Shown in pieces: positions 23,054 through 33,849 of a DNA stretch of 64,000 nucleotides (within the stretch, counting starts at the first letter, position 1; every line of letters begins with the position of its first letter). The translations under genes were made by a program, and so were the position numbers. The notes beneath the pieces are model-generated. The model was not told the origin of the DNA. It made no database searches and saw only the letters and a list, made by a program, of their open reading frames with translations. The stretch comes from Chamaecyparis obtusa. Its lineage: Eukaryota; Streptophyta; Pinopsida; Cupressales; Cupressaceae. Location of the stretch: positions 806,001 through 870,000 of the forward strand of contig BSBK01001158.1 in assembly GCA_027943335.1 (NCBI GenBank). Reading direction: 5' to 3'.

Positions 23054-24440
23054 GTGCCAAAGCCACCTATCATTGAATTGTGATAATAAACATTTCTTTA
23101 TAGCTCATTCTAATTGATACATGTTCCCAGTTATTCTTTTCCTAGCTGCAATAATAGTATCAAATCTCTTTCGGATCTTACAACCATCATCCTGAAATAC
23201 AACATTATAGTCATTTTCACACATTTTTACAACACTCAAAAGATTATGATATAAACCCTTCACATAGTAAATATTGTCAGGGTTATGTTTTCCATCAAAA
23301 TTAATAGACCCAATTCCAACAATCTATGTTGTTTTATCATCTCCAAACCTAACATAACCTCCATCATATTTTTCAAGCCTCACAAACTTACTTTTATCGC
23401 TAGTCATATGTTTTAAACATTTACGATCAATCAATCATTCATCTTCATTTATTCTAACATATAATGTAGTTTTAGTGTTATCATTAGATTATCATTAGAT
23501 TCTAGACAAATGTTAGGGATATAAAATATAGGTTCATTTTTGTCCACCAAAAATAAACAATCCTCTTGATCTAATTCAGCATATGATATACTATCATTTT
23601 CATTGACAGAATAGCCCTTCTTATTGATTCTTCTAAACTTTTGTCTTATTCCTTTTTCTAGACACCTAGTTGCTAAATGACCAATATTTCCACATCTAAA
23701 ACATTTAAAAGGTAATCTATCTTTATATCTTCTATTATCTTTCTTCAATCTTCTTATAAAGTCTGCCTCCAACTTTTATGAACTGTCACTATCTGGATCT
23801 TCTTCTATCTTTGTGGCTTTAACAGTTGTTTCAGATTTATCATTTTCTTTTCCAAATTTCCTCAACTCAAACACTTTCAAGGTTCAAAATAGTTTCTCTC
23901 TAGTGAATTTCCTCAAATCGTAAACTTCCTCAATAGTTGAGATCTTTTCACTACAGCTCTCTGATAAAGTGATCATAATCTTCTCCATAAAATATTCATC
24001 AGTCAAAGTACCTCCTTGATTTCTAACTTTATTTATTGCATTTTCAACTCTCTAAAAATAGCTTTCTATATCTTCACCTTCTTCTATTCTCAAGTTTCAT
24101 ATATGTTCTTAACTGTCAACTTCTTTGATAATTTGAATCTATCATTTCCTTCATAGGTTTCTTTCAAATTTTCCTAGACTTCATAATTAGTATTCAATGA
24201 AATAGATTTTGTTAACTTAGTCTTTGATAAAGCACTAAAGGTCTCATACCTTGCTTTTCCATTTTCTTTATAGGCCAAAATCTCATTTGCAATAGCAGGA
24301 CAATTTGCCGATGCATCATATTTTGTCACATCTTTCCAAGTATTGTAGCTTCAAGAGGTTATGTAACCTCTCATCTCCACTTTCTAGAAATTGTAGTTGG
24401 ATCCATCAAATATAGGAATTGTCAATTTGTGCACCATCAG
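23054..24440 (-). pseudogene. Element J gag, protease and integrase start (degenerate)
   Basis: On the minus strand, gag residues near 24300-24420 include DGSNYNFWKVEM and ANEILAYKENGKARY. The zinc knuckle CFRCGNIGHLATRC is at about 23660-23701, within the open stretch 23449-23772. The protease-to-integrase linker reads KFVRLEKYDGGYVRFGDDKT and LYHNLLSV (23240-23400). The integrase zinc-binding start NDRWLWH ends at 23054, where M is inserted. Stops and shifts are frequent. Confidence 0.8.
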
Positions 24441-24456
24441 ATCTACCTCAAGTGAA

Positions 24457-24466
24457 TCTGATACCA
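24457..24466 (-). other. Primer binding site of element J
   Basis: TCTGATACCA is the reverse complement of TGGTATCAGA, the initiator-Met primer core, two bases from the LTR edge at 24469. Confidence 0.8.
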
Positions 24467-24468
24467 AT

Positions 24469-25466
24469 TATTGAATGGTCTAGATAACTAAGAGGGGTGG
24501 GTGAATAATTTATCATAAAACAATTTTCTTAATCATAACTAATCTAGAGTAATATTAATTCAATTAGATAATTAAAATAGATATGAACATAAAAGCACAA
24601 AATAACACCATACAAAAGGAACATCATATTTTACGTGGAAAATACAAGATGGTAAAAACCACAAAGAAGCTAATTCTCGTGAATAAAAACACCAGTTAAG
24701 GTGGCAACAACTAAAGTGATTTTTACAAGGGCTCACTGCCAAGTTCCTCACTATAGGTAAGGTTCACTATCAGTGGGCTCAACACCCAACTATTATAGCC
24801 AAAAGTAAAAGGCTCACTGCTAATAGAAAAAAGGCTCACTACTAGAAGAATAATAATGAAAGGAATCCACCACTAAAATAATTATCACCAACTACAACAC
24901 TATTAGAACCTTGTTGACTTTTGCCTTTGATCACACAATTTTGCATACTTAACAATATCTATATTTTTCCTTGTTAGTTTTGCATTCATCACACGCACAC
25001 ACTTCTCATCGATTTTTTTTTTTTAACTTATACCATGCCATGCCTCCATAAATTTATGAGTCAACCAAAAATAATTTGAATTAGGATATCAAAAAATATT
25101 CCCACGGTGGTAAGGAATGAAACATGGACCACATAGAACCTCCTCGCTCAATTAAACATTCTACATACTTACCATAATCTTTAGAACCAAAGAATAGGAT
25201 ATAAATGTTACAATGCAAGCAATATTTTAAAGAATGTTAACCTATTTCTAGATCCATCTAGACCCAAAATAGTGTACCACATTATGTTTCAATATAAATG
25301 GGACCAAGACAAACATGGCCAAAGATAGATCATCACAACACAACATCCAAAGCATGCCAAACCGGATCACCAAATCCCTACAAAAAAACCTCATCAAATC
25401 AACCAAGATATGTTGACATCAATGACAACCATTAATGACAACAACAATCAAAATCACATTCCAACA
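24469..25466 (-). repeat. 5' LTR of element J
   Basis: 998 bp. The plus-strand left edge is TATTGAATGG (normally TG...), next to the primer site, and the right edge is CACATTCCAACA. The reverse complement has the U3 start 'gtcattgatgtcaac' shared with the A and F families. ATTAA (25467-25471) is the presumed target copy; its partner is lost with J's left end. The C-run hairpin is partly decayed. Confidence 0.85.
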
Positions 25467-25471
25467 ATTAA

Positions 25472-25820
25472 TTATTTATGGTTTTAGTTAGATCAATGGC
25501 GTTGTAATAATGTTTCTTAAGTAGCAGCATCAAGGGGGGGCCTAGAGGACATATCTTAGAAATTGGATTATATTTCATTAATTTTTTAATGATTTTAATT
25601 TTAAGCATTAATTTATTCTACTTCTACATGCATTATTTCACACATGAAATCATAATTGTGTTTTTTATGCACTTTGATTTTATTATAAAAAAAAATAAAT
25701 TGCCACATCATTATGTTAGATTAGATTTCATCCTCACGGGTTCCCTGGTGGGGCATTACATAATGCATAATATATGTGGAATATTTTTATAATATTTTGA
25801 GTTAAAAAATATCTTGATCA
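25472..25820. other. Unassigned AT-rich DNA
   Basis: No domain is recognised in this short stretch. It includes a run of G near 25533-25539 and a 67-codon open stretch without recognisable motifs. Confidence 0.4.
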
Positions 25821-25824
25821 GATG

Positions 25825-25925
25825 TACTTGAAGGAGATGTCATATGGAGAAAAAACTTGATTGATAAGCTTCTTGTTGAAGACCCAAATCAAAGACTTGG
25901 GGATTAAGGTTGTAACCATCTCATA
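25825..25925 (+). pseudogene. AGC-type protein kinase fragment
   Basis: One frame reads KEMSYGEK. After a one-base shift in an A run it continues NLIDKLLVEDPNQRLGD, then a stop. This matches the C-terminal kinase-lobe segment of plant AGC kinases of the IRE/MAST-like kind, where EMS-x-EA-x-DLI-x-x-LL-x-x-DPxxRLG is typical. Only about 30 residues are present, with a frameshift and a stop. No catalytic HRD or DFG motif is nearby. It is a dead fragment, either from gene capture or from an old pseudogene. Confidence 0.55.
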
Positions 25926-26008
25926 CTATAGAATTATATGTGGAATCAAATTTAATAAGTATTTGTTTCTTTAGTACCTAGATACAAATTAATTCCACTT
26001 GACAAATA

Positions 26009-26212
26009 ATGGTTTGTATCATTCCTAATAGTGGTTCTCTTCAATATTTGAACCTGTCACACTTTTATAAATTGATTGATCTTGGCTTGAGAGGATTTAA
26101 CTACATCGACGTGGGATGCATTAATTTTCAATTCTTATATATAGGGATGTATGGTACACTTGATGTCTTAGTTTTAACTAAGATTTCCAAGGATTGTCCC
26201 TTAATGAAATAA
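26009..26212 (+). pseudogene. Leucine-rich-repeat (F-box/LRR-like) C-terminal fragment
   Basis: An open stretch of 67 codons contains GSLQYLNLSHFYKLIDLGLR, followed by a second unit with CINFQFLYIGMYGTLDVLVL and CPLMK before the stop. The pattern LxxLxLSxxxxLxDxGLxxL with GCxNLxxLxI is that of cysteine-containing LRRs as found in plant F-box/LRR proteins. An expected F-box is absent. It sits about 85 bases after the kinase-like fragment, which belongs to a different family. Confidence 0.55.
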
Positions 26213-26799
26213 TGAATTTTATAGTTTGTAAATAGTTGATTGTAGTTGCTCAAAAGAGTTTACTTCATAACTAAAAACTTCATTTAGAAATCCAATTCCT
26301 AATTTGATGCAAAATATGATACACTTCTCTGGTTTGACGTTACCAAATAGGTCCACCTAAATTGGGGTGATATAGGTGTAATTTTTCTATTTATTAGAAA
26401 TTGTTTAGGCTAGGTGGCATTTTAGAGTTGTATTTTTTCAGTGATAATTTGTAATTGGCAATGGTCACTCTACTATAACTATATGAGTACGTGACTTTGA
26501 ATCTTTGAGTTTTAATTTGTATGTACATGTCTAAAAGAAATCTTTGTTTATATTCTTGATTTGGAGTGAATGATCTTTGTGTAAATTATTTATTTTTCCC
26601 TCTTATTGTAAATTCATAATCACATTTATTCTATGGTGATGGAAAAATGTTTGCTAGTATTTTCTACTTTATAGTTAAACTCCTACCCCAAATAATAAAA
26701 AATAGATCTTATCTGAGAGTTTCCCCTCTCAAACATAAAGGAAGATCATTGATTTAATAATTGATCTATTCAAATATTAGTTGCAATTGGACTTCACAT
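26213..26799. other. Unassigned AT-rich DNA before element E
   Basis: No ORF or repeat was recognised. It could be the 3' untranslated part belonging to the LRR fragment. CTAAG at 26800-26804 is the left target copy of element E. Confidence 0.4.
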
Positions 26800-26804
26800 C
26801 TAAG

Positions 26805-27992
26805 TGTTGGAAATATAGATGCAGTAACTGAGAGGGGGGTGAATCAGTTAACCACAAAAATATTACCACTGATCCCTTAAATATCTTAACAAATTATTTA
26901 TTGTGCCACTCGGTAAATATACAGAGAAGTGCTGAGACTTGATCCTTGAAGTGTGTAATAATTAAACTATTCTTAAGCATTCATCACTGATTAACTTACA
27001 TGAATAAAGAAAATAACATGAACACAAGAGACACCAGATTTACCGTGGAAACCCAATATGGGAAAAACCACCAATGTAACTAGTTACTATTTTTCACTCT
27101 TCTGAAGTGATGCCCGGTTAGAAGCCAACCCGGTAAAAGGTTACAAAACACACTGTTAGGTGTGACCTTGTTAGAGGATTTAATCACCCTGCTAGGAGTG
27201 GCCTTGTAAGAGGTCTTGAAACAATTCAATAGAACTGTCACCTTGTTAGAGGATTTACAAAATGGTTGTTAAACCAACTTGATTAAGAGATTTTGATATC
27301 ACTGCTACAATTGTAAGAGAGTAATAATGAAATGACCTACAACTGAATTGCTGAATATAGATCTCTGTTCTGCTTCACTAGATCCTTACTGATCAAATAA
27401 ATCTTTGCTGCTCCTCAAGGATATTTGACCATCCTTCAAAATCCGTACATACCTTTCTTCAAAATGATTTCTGCATGCTGTATATATTTTATTCACCACT
27501 TGACCTTCTATATATATATATGCCATTTTAATTAACATTTAGATTGTCAATTCGGCACTAATAATTATTATAAAAGTCAGCTTAGATAAACAAACTGTAA
27601 TAACAAAATCTTTTGAAGGGCCAACCATGCTCGGTAAACATTAATCCTGAAAAGATTTCCTTCGGTGACCGAGTGAACTCGGTAACCACAGCAAATTCTG
27701 CAACATCCTTCGGAGACCGAGAGAGCTCAGTAACCACTACTTTTCCTTTGATAACTGAGGAGGCTCGGTTAACACTATTTCCCTATCATGTTTCCTTTTG
27801 ACACCTGAGAGATCTTGGTAGACACTAAAAACTACCTAGCTGACCGACCGAGCTCGGTAGACACTGAGAACCGCTTAGTTGACTGACTAAGCTCAGTAGA
27901 CATTGAGAATGATAATTGATATGACATTTGTGTGAAATCAAAGACAACACATAGCTAATCCAACAATGTCCTTCAGACAGTTGTATCCAACA
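26805..27992 (-). repeat. 3' LTR of element E
   Basis: It begins TGTTGGAAATATAG and ends GTATCCAACA on the plus strand. The hairpin arms TAACTGA (26825-26831) and TCAGTTA (26844-26850) surround a G run. The minus-strand TATA region (alternating TA) is at about 27510-27521. U3 repeats are described separately. Confidence 0.95.
27665..27908 (-). repeat. ACCGAG/CTCGGT palindromic repeats in E U3
   Basis: About six loosely repeated units of 35-50 bp carry an inverted pair such as ACCGAGTGAACTCGGTAAC, ACCGAGAGAGCTC or ACCGAGCTCGGTAGACACTG. They lie between the LTR start (27992) and the TATA region, where an enhancer would be. The same array is in the 5' LTR (33475-33720). Confidence 0.7.
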
Positions 27993-28004
27993 ATCTCCCT
28001 CTTT
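27993..28004 (-). other. Polypurine tract of element E
   Basis: The plus strand reads ATCTCCCTCTTT, so the minus strand is AAAGAGGGAGAT directly before the 3' LTR, the expected place for plus-strand DNA priming. Confidence 0.85.
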
Positions 28005-28353
28005 GGCATTGATGGCAACACAACATGTCATAGCACAATGAAATTTCACAGAGAAACCTAGAGTAAGAAACATATCAAACATATCCTTAGCTTCATTCTG
28101 ATTCTCATCATCTTTAAACTTCTTTCTAATTGAGAACTCTCCCTCTTAACTTCTCAAATTATTCTTCTTAGAAATTTCTTGAAATGACAACAAACTCTCC
28201 CTCTTTGACAACACATGCCAAAGACAACTTACACAGTTTCAGTAAATATCAATGTACCTTATGTACTAATTCATATGCAATGATTCCCTGACTATGTTGC
28301 ATCAACTGATTGATCTTCAACATGTTCTGGTTGATGCATCACTAAAAATTTAT

Positions 28354-30152
28354 TTAGTGAACCTCGGACAGGGGAGTGACCCCTAACTTGCCTCTAAGAT
28401 ACAAGAATGCATCCTTAGGTAGTGGCTTGGTGAAGATATCTGCAATTTGTTCTTTTGTATGAATATATTCCAATCTGATTTCCTTGTCCTGCACCAATTC
28501 TCTGACAAAGTGATATTTAATTGCAATGTGCTTGGTTTTGGAATGCATTACTGGATTCTTTGAAATATTTATTGCACTTGTATTATCACAAAACATAACA
28601 ACTGGTTCTTTGATCTCAACCTTCATGCCTTCCAAAAGCTATTTAAACCATACAATATTAGAGCAGTTTACTACTACAGCAACATATTCTACTTCTGCTA
28701 TGGATTGGGATACGCAGTTTTTCTTTTTACTAGTCCAAGATACTAACCTCTTGCCAAGAAAGAATGCTCCACCACTTGTACTCTTTCTATCATCAATGTT
28801 TCCTACCCAATCAGCATCAGTAAACACTTTTAAATCCAGATTGCCTCCAAATTTATACCACAAGCCATAATCTTCAGTTCCCCTTAAATACCTCAAGATT
28901 CTTTTGATTTCCATCATGTGATTTTCTCTGGGTTTAGCTGAGAATCTTACCACTATACGAACGGCTAAGGCAATATCAGGCCTTGTGTGTACTACATACT
29001 ATAATTTTCCAATCATTAATCTATATAAGGTCTAATCTACTTCTTTTGAATCATCATCTTTGGTAAGCTTCAGTCTAGTACACATGGGTGTACCAATTGG
29101 TTTTGAATCTTCCACACCAAATTTCTTAAGTATTTCCCTAATATATTTAGACTGAGTAATGTAGATACCATTTTTGTTCTGCTGAATCTGAAGTCCAACA
29201 AAAATTTTTATCTGACCAAACATAGACATTTCAAATTCTTTGTTCATATGCTCTGAAAATTCTTTGCACTGATCATCATTTACTGTAAACACAGTATCAT
29301 CCACAAATATTTCTGCCAAAACAATTTTGTTATCTGATCCTTCTTTGATGTATAAATTACTATTTTTATTAGCTCTTTTGAAATCAATCTGAGTAAGATA
29401 GTTATGTAATCTTTCATACCATGCTCTAGGAGCTTGTTTCAGACCATACAATGCTTTGTGTAATTTGTAGACCATATCCCTTTTGTCTGGATCAATAAAA
29501 CCTTCAGGTTGCTCAATGTAGACTTCTTCCTCAAGAATACCATTGAGAAATGCAGATTTTATATCCATCTGATATACCTTAAATTCTTTATGTGCTGCAT
29601 ATGCAAGTAAAGTCCTCACACCTTCTAATCTTGCAATAGGAGAAAAAGTCTCTCCATAATCTATTCCTTCTTCTTGAGAATATCCTTTACATACCAATCT
29701 TGCTTTGTTTCTTGATAATTGACCATCTTCATTCAACTTATTTCTGAATACCCATTTTGTCCCAATTACATTTTTATCTTTAGGCCTAGGTACAAGAGTC
29801 CATGTCTTATTTTTCTCTATTTGCTCTATTTCTTCATTCATAGCCTCAATCCAACTTTAATTTTCCAATGCATCTTTGACATTTTTAGGTTCAAAATCAG
29901 CAAATAAACATGTACCCTTTAGTTTACTTCTTGTCATAGTACCATCTGATTTGTTTCCAATAATCTGATCTGGTTTATGATGCTTTCTGACGTACTTGGC
30001 TAATACAAGTTCCTTGCTTCCTGAATGAGTTACATTGTCATCTTCTTCATCTTTAGGTTCAGGTTGCTCAGGCTTGGTAGATACTTGCTCGGTAGCTTTA
30101 GACTGAGACTCGGTACTTTGTGACTCGGTCTAAACTTCTTCTTGTGACTCGG
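28354..30152 (-). pseudogene. Element E reverse transcriptase and RNase H
   Basis: On the minus strand a linker region near 30000 (KYVRKHHKPDQIIGN) leads into RT from about 29841: [54 protein letters not shown], catalytic IFVDDTVF, and [20 protein letters not shown]. An in-frame TAG (29032-29034) follows KEVD. RNase H then reads FTDADWVGNIDDRKSTSGG, MFCDNTSAINISKNP, HSKTKHIAIKYHFV and DIFTKPLPKDAFLYL, with another stop at 28636-28638 and an end at 28354. The RT core is open for 269 codons, the best kept pol segment in the window. Confidence 0.93.
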
Positions 30153-31376
30153 TTACTGTACTGGGCTCGGTAGATGTAGTTTCCTTATATGTGTCTGGCA
30201 ATGTATCAGGTTTGATGTAAACAAATTTTCTGTAATCCTCTGGTTCCTTTTTTCTTGCTTCTTCAGTCTTTCTACAAACTCATCAATTCTCACATGTGCA
30301 CTTTCTATGATTTTGTGAGTAGACAAATTTATACATCTATATGCCTTACTTTTGCAAGAATATCCCAAAAATATTCCTTCATCACTTTTTACATCAAATT
30401 TTCCTTTTCTAGATTCTTTTAAGATGTAACATTTACTACCAAATACTTTTAGGTAACTTACATTTGGTTTGTAGCCATACCATAGCTCATACAGAGTCTT
30501 GAATGTGTCTTTTCTTAGCTGTACTCAGTTCAAGGTATGAACTGCAGTGCTGATAGCTTCCTTCCAGTATTTCATAGCAATTTTCTTTTCAATCATTAGA
30601 GTCCTTGCATAGTCCATGATAGATTTGTTCCTTCTTTCAGCTATTCCATTCTGCTCAGGAGTTCTCAGGGCCGATACCTGTCTTTTGATTCCTCTTTCAA
30701 TGCAGAAATTATTGAATTCATGGGAGATGAATTCACCACCTCTGTCTGATCTCAAGCATTTTATTCTTTTTCCTATTTCCTTTTCTACTCTTGCTAAATA
30801 CCATTTGAACTTCTCAAATGCTTCTGACTTTTCTCTTAAATACATAACAGTCATCATTCTAGAGTAATCATCAACAAAGAGAATAAAGAATTTTTCTCCG
30901 GTATAGCTCTCAATTCCAATAGGTCCACATAAATCAGTATGCACAATTTCCAAAATATCTTCAGACTGATAGTTTTTACTTTTAAAACTAGACTTTCCCA
31001 TTTTACCAATTTGACAATTCTTGCATAGACCAACATCAGGTTTCTTCAAAGTAGGAATACCTCTTACTTTCTTGAATTTGCTTATTTTCATCATGTTGTC
31101 AAAATTTACATGACATAACCTTTTGTGCCATAACCAAATTTCTTCAATTTGAGCAATAAAACATGAGTAATCACCAAGATCAAGATAAAATAGGTTACCT
31201 TTGGTTTGTTTACCTGATCCTATCAGTTTTCCTTTGTCATCCAGCAGTCTTGCTTTTCCATTCATGAATTCAACCTTGAATCCAATGTTAATTAGCTGTG
31301 CTACACTTAGAAGATTATGCTTTAGTCCTTCAACCCAATATGCATTATCACATATAAGTTCTTTGGTTAATGAAAT
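30153..31376 (-). pseudogene. Element E integrase
   Basis: The HHCC zinc-binding part reads IWLWHKRLCHVNFDNMMKIS...CKNCQIGK. The catalytic core has EIVHTDLCGP, FVDDYSRMMTVM, CLRSDRGGEFISHEFNNF and RTPEQNGIAERRNKS, giving the D, D and E of integrase. It is open from 31265 to 30525, where a TGA replaces an Arg codon between TLN and VQLRKD. The C-terminal GIFLGYSCKSKAYRC region continues to 30153, then the frame changes. Repeated ACCGAGTCA codons (Thr-Glu-Ser) occur at about 30083-30175. Confidence 0.92.
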
Positions 31377-32555
31377 TCATCCCTTTCCTTTTATACAACA
31401 AGGTTCATTGTTTCCAAACCTTACATTACCACCATCAAAGTTTTCAAAGTGTTCAAACTTAGTCCTATCACCAGTCATATGATGTGAACATCCACTGTCT
31501 ATAATCCATGTATCATTCTTGCTCATATGAGAGATAAGTGCCATCTCATCTTCATCATTATCAGATTCATCTTTTACAGCAATGAAAAAAATTTCTTCTT
31601 CACTATCATCCGAATCTTTAGCTAAAAAACATGTTTTCTTACCTTTATCCTTGAATGATTTGAAATTTTTCTTGCCATTGTACTTGTAACTTTTCTTCTC
31701 ATCTTTGCTTTGCTTGTTTGGACACCTAGCTGCAATATGACCAATTTCTTCACATGAAAAATATATTAAGGGATTTTTACCTTTGTATTTTCCTCTGCCT
31801 CTTGAATACTTCTTTGCAAGTAATGCTTTAATAACTTCAAGATCGCTATCAAAAATTTCCTCTGATTCTTCTTCACTTTCTGATTGGATTTTCTTCCCTT
31901 TCTTGAGTGAAAGTTTGGCCTCAAAAGCTGATTCAATATTTTTAGAAGTTGGAACATAGTTGTCATAGTTATCCAGTTCAAAGGCTGTCAATCTTCCAAC
32001 TAAGGTACCCAAAGTTATATTGTGATTTTCTTCACATCTTCTTTCTTGAATAGCAGAAACTCTTATTGCATAAATAGGAAGTAATGTTCTAAGAACCTTA
32101 CTTATAATAGTTTCATCATCAATTTTTCCTCCAGAAGCTCTGATTGCACTAACACTTGTCTTGATCCTTTCAACATATTTTGCAATGTTTTCTTCTTCTC
32201 TCATTTTCATCTGATCAAACTGTCCTCTTAGGCTCTTTGCTTTGGCTCTCTTCACATTGTCATCACCGCCATAGATTTTCTTCAGCTTGTTCCACATTTC
32301 ATGAGCAGTTGTGCAGTCTTTGATTTCATCAAATTCTTCATAGCTAAGAGCTGATGCAATGTCTATCATCATAGTGTTATGGTTCTTCTTCTCTGCAATG
32401 TCTTCAACAATTAATGTGCCAGTAGGAATTGTATATTCTTGATCAATATATTTGCATCCTGAATCACCAATGGAAGCCAGATGTAGTCTCATGAGACCTT
32501 GCCATGCTAAAAAGTTATATCTATTAAGCCTTGGAATTTCTCTTTTGTAAGACAT
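31377..32555 (-). pseudogene. Element E gag and protease
   Basis: It starts at ATG 32555 (MSYKREIPRLNRYNFLAWQ) and runs 392 codons. Gag has CTTAHEMWNKLKKIYGGDDN and KMREEENIAKYVERI. The zinc knuckle is YFSCEEIGHIAARC: the first Cys is Tyr, so zinc binding is probably lost. The protease active site is intact as WIIDSGCSHHMTGD. The frame stops with TGA at 31377-31379, after GKG and before ISLTKEL, where related elements have a sense codon. The start lies close to the primer site (32604), as expected. Confidence 0.93.
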
Positions 32556-32603
32556 CTTGATCTTTAGCTTAGGTCCTTGAAACCCTTCCTACAAGCACCA
32601 AAA

Positions 32604-32615
32604 GCTCTGATACCA
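32604..32615 (-). other. Primer binding site of element E
   Basis: GCTCTGATACCA on the plus strand, i.e. TGGTATCAGAGC on the minus strand, two bases from the 5' LTR. Initiator-Met type. Confidence 0.92.
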
Positions 32616-32617
32616 AT

Positions 32618-33804
32618 TTTTGGAAATATAGATGTAGTAACTGAAAGGGGGGGTGAATCAGTTAACCACAAAAATATTACCACTGATCCCTTAAATATCT
32701 TAACAAATTATTTACTGTGCCACTCGGTAAATATACAGAGAAGTGTTGAGACTTGATCCTTGAAGTGTGTAATAATTAAATTGTTCTTAAGCATTCATCA
32801 CTGATTAACTTACATGAATAAAGAAAATAACATGAACACAAGAGACACCATATTTACCGTGGAAACCCAATATGGGAAAAACCACCAATGTAACTAGTTA
32901 CTATTTTTCACTCTTCTGAAGTGATGCCCAGTTAGAAGCCAACCCGGTAAAAGGTTACAAAACACATTGTTAGGTGTGACCTTGTTAGAGGATTTAATCA
33001 CCCTGCTAGGAGTGGCCTTGTAAGAGGTCTTGAAACAATTCAATAGAACTTTCACCTTGTTAGAGGATTTACAAAATGGTTGTTATACCAACTCGGTTAA
33101 GAGATTTTGATATCACTGCTACAATTGTAAGAGAGTAACAATGAAATGACCTACAACTGAATTGCTGAATATAGATCTCTGTTCTGCTTCACTAGATCCT
33201 TACTGATCAAATAAATCTTTGCTGCTCCTCAAGGATATCTAACCATCCTTCAAAATTCGCACATACCTTTCTTCAAAATGATTTCTGCATGCTGTATATA
33301 TTTTATTCAGCACTTGACCTTCTATATATATATGCCATTTTAATTAACATTTAGATTGTCAAGTGGGCACTAATAATTATTATAACAGTTGGCTTAGATA
33401 AACAAACTATAATAACAAAATCCTTTGAAGGGCCAACCATGCTTGGTAAACATTAATCCTGAAAAGATTTCCTTCGGTGACCGAGTGAACTCGGTAACCA
33501 CAACGAATTCTGCAACATCCTTCAGAGACTGAGAGAGCTCGGTAACCACTACTTTTCCTTTGATAACCAAGGAGGCCCAGTTAACACTGTTTCCCTATCA
33601 TGTTTCCTTTTGACACCCGAGAGATCTCGGTAGACACTAAAAACTGCCTAGCTGACCGACTAAGCTCGGTAGACACTGAGAACCGCTTAGCTGACCGACT
33701 GAGCTCGGTAGACACTGAGAATGATAATTGATATGACATTTGTGTGACATCAAAGACAACACATAGCTAATCCAACAATGTCCTTCAGACAATTGTATCC
33801 AACA
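32618..33804 (-). repeat. 5' LTR of element E
   Basis: It pairs with 26805-27992. Its plus-strand left edge has TTTTGG in place of TGTTGG. The right edge is TATCCAACA, followed by the target copy CTAAG (33805-33809). It contains the ACCGAG palindrome array (33475-33720) and the TA-rich promoter region (33323-33333, slightly shorter than in the other LTR). Confidence 0.94.
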
Positions 33805-33849
33805 CTAAGATAAATCAAGTCATTTTAATCATTATTTCCAACATGCCAT

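Larger units (their letters stand above)
20650..25466 (-). mobile_element. Truncated Ty1/copia element J, split by solo LTR M
   Basis: Reading right to left: 5' LTR (24469-25466), primer site, gag with zinc knuckle, protease, integrase (split by M), and the first residues of RT near 20650-20860. The rest of RT, RNase H and the 3' LTR are missing, so J was truncated from its 3' side. Frames are heavily broken, making it one of the older copia copies here. Confidence 0.85.
26805..33804 (-). mobile_element. Ty1/copia retrotransposon E, complete, minus strand
   Basis: LTRs of 1188 bp (26805-27992, 3' LTR) and 1187 bp (32618-33804, 5' LTR) are flanked by CTAAG on both sides (26800-26804 and 33805-33809). 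An initiator-Met primer site and a polypurine tract are in place, and the total is exactly 7000 bp. In the first ~185 bases the LTRs differ at about 4% by eye, the least of the elements here except possibly F/G. Domain order is gag, protease, integrase, RT, RNase H, as in copia. A handful of stops remain, so it is dead but recent. Its gag is related to that of host element H. Confidence 0.96.
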
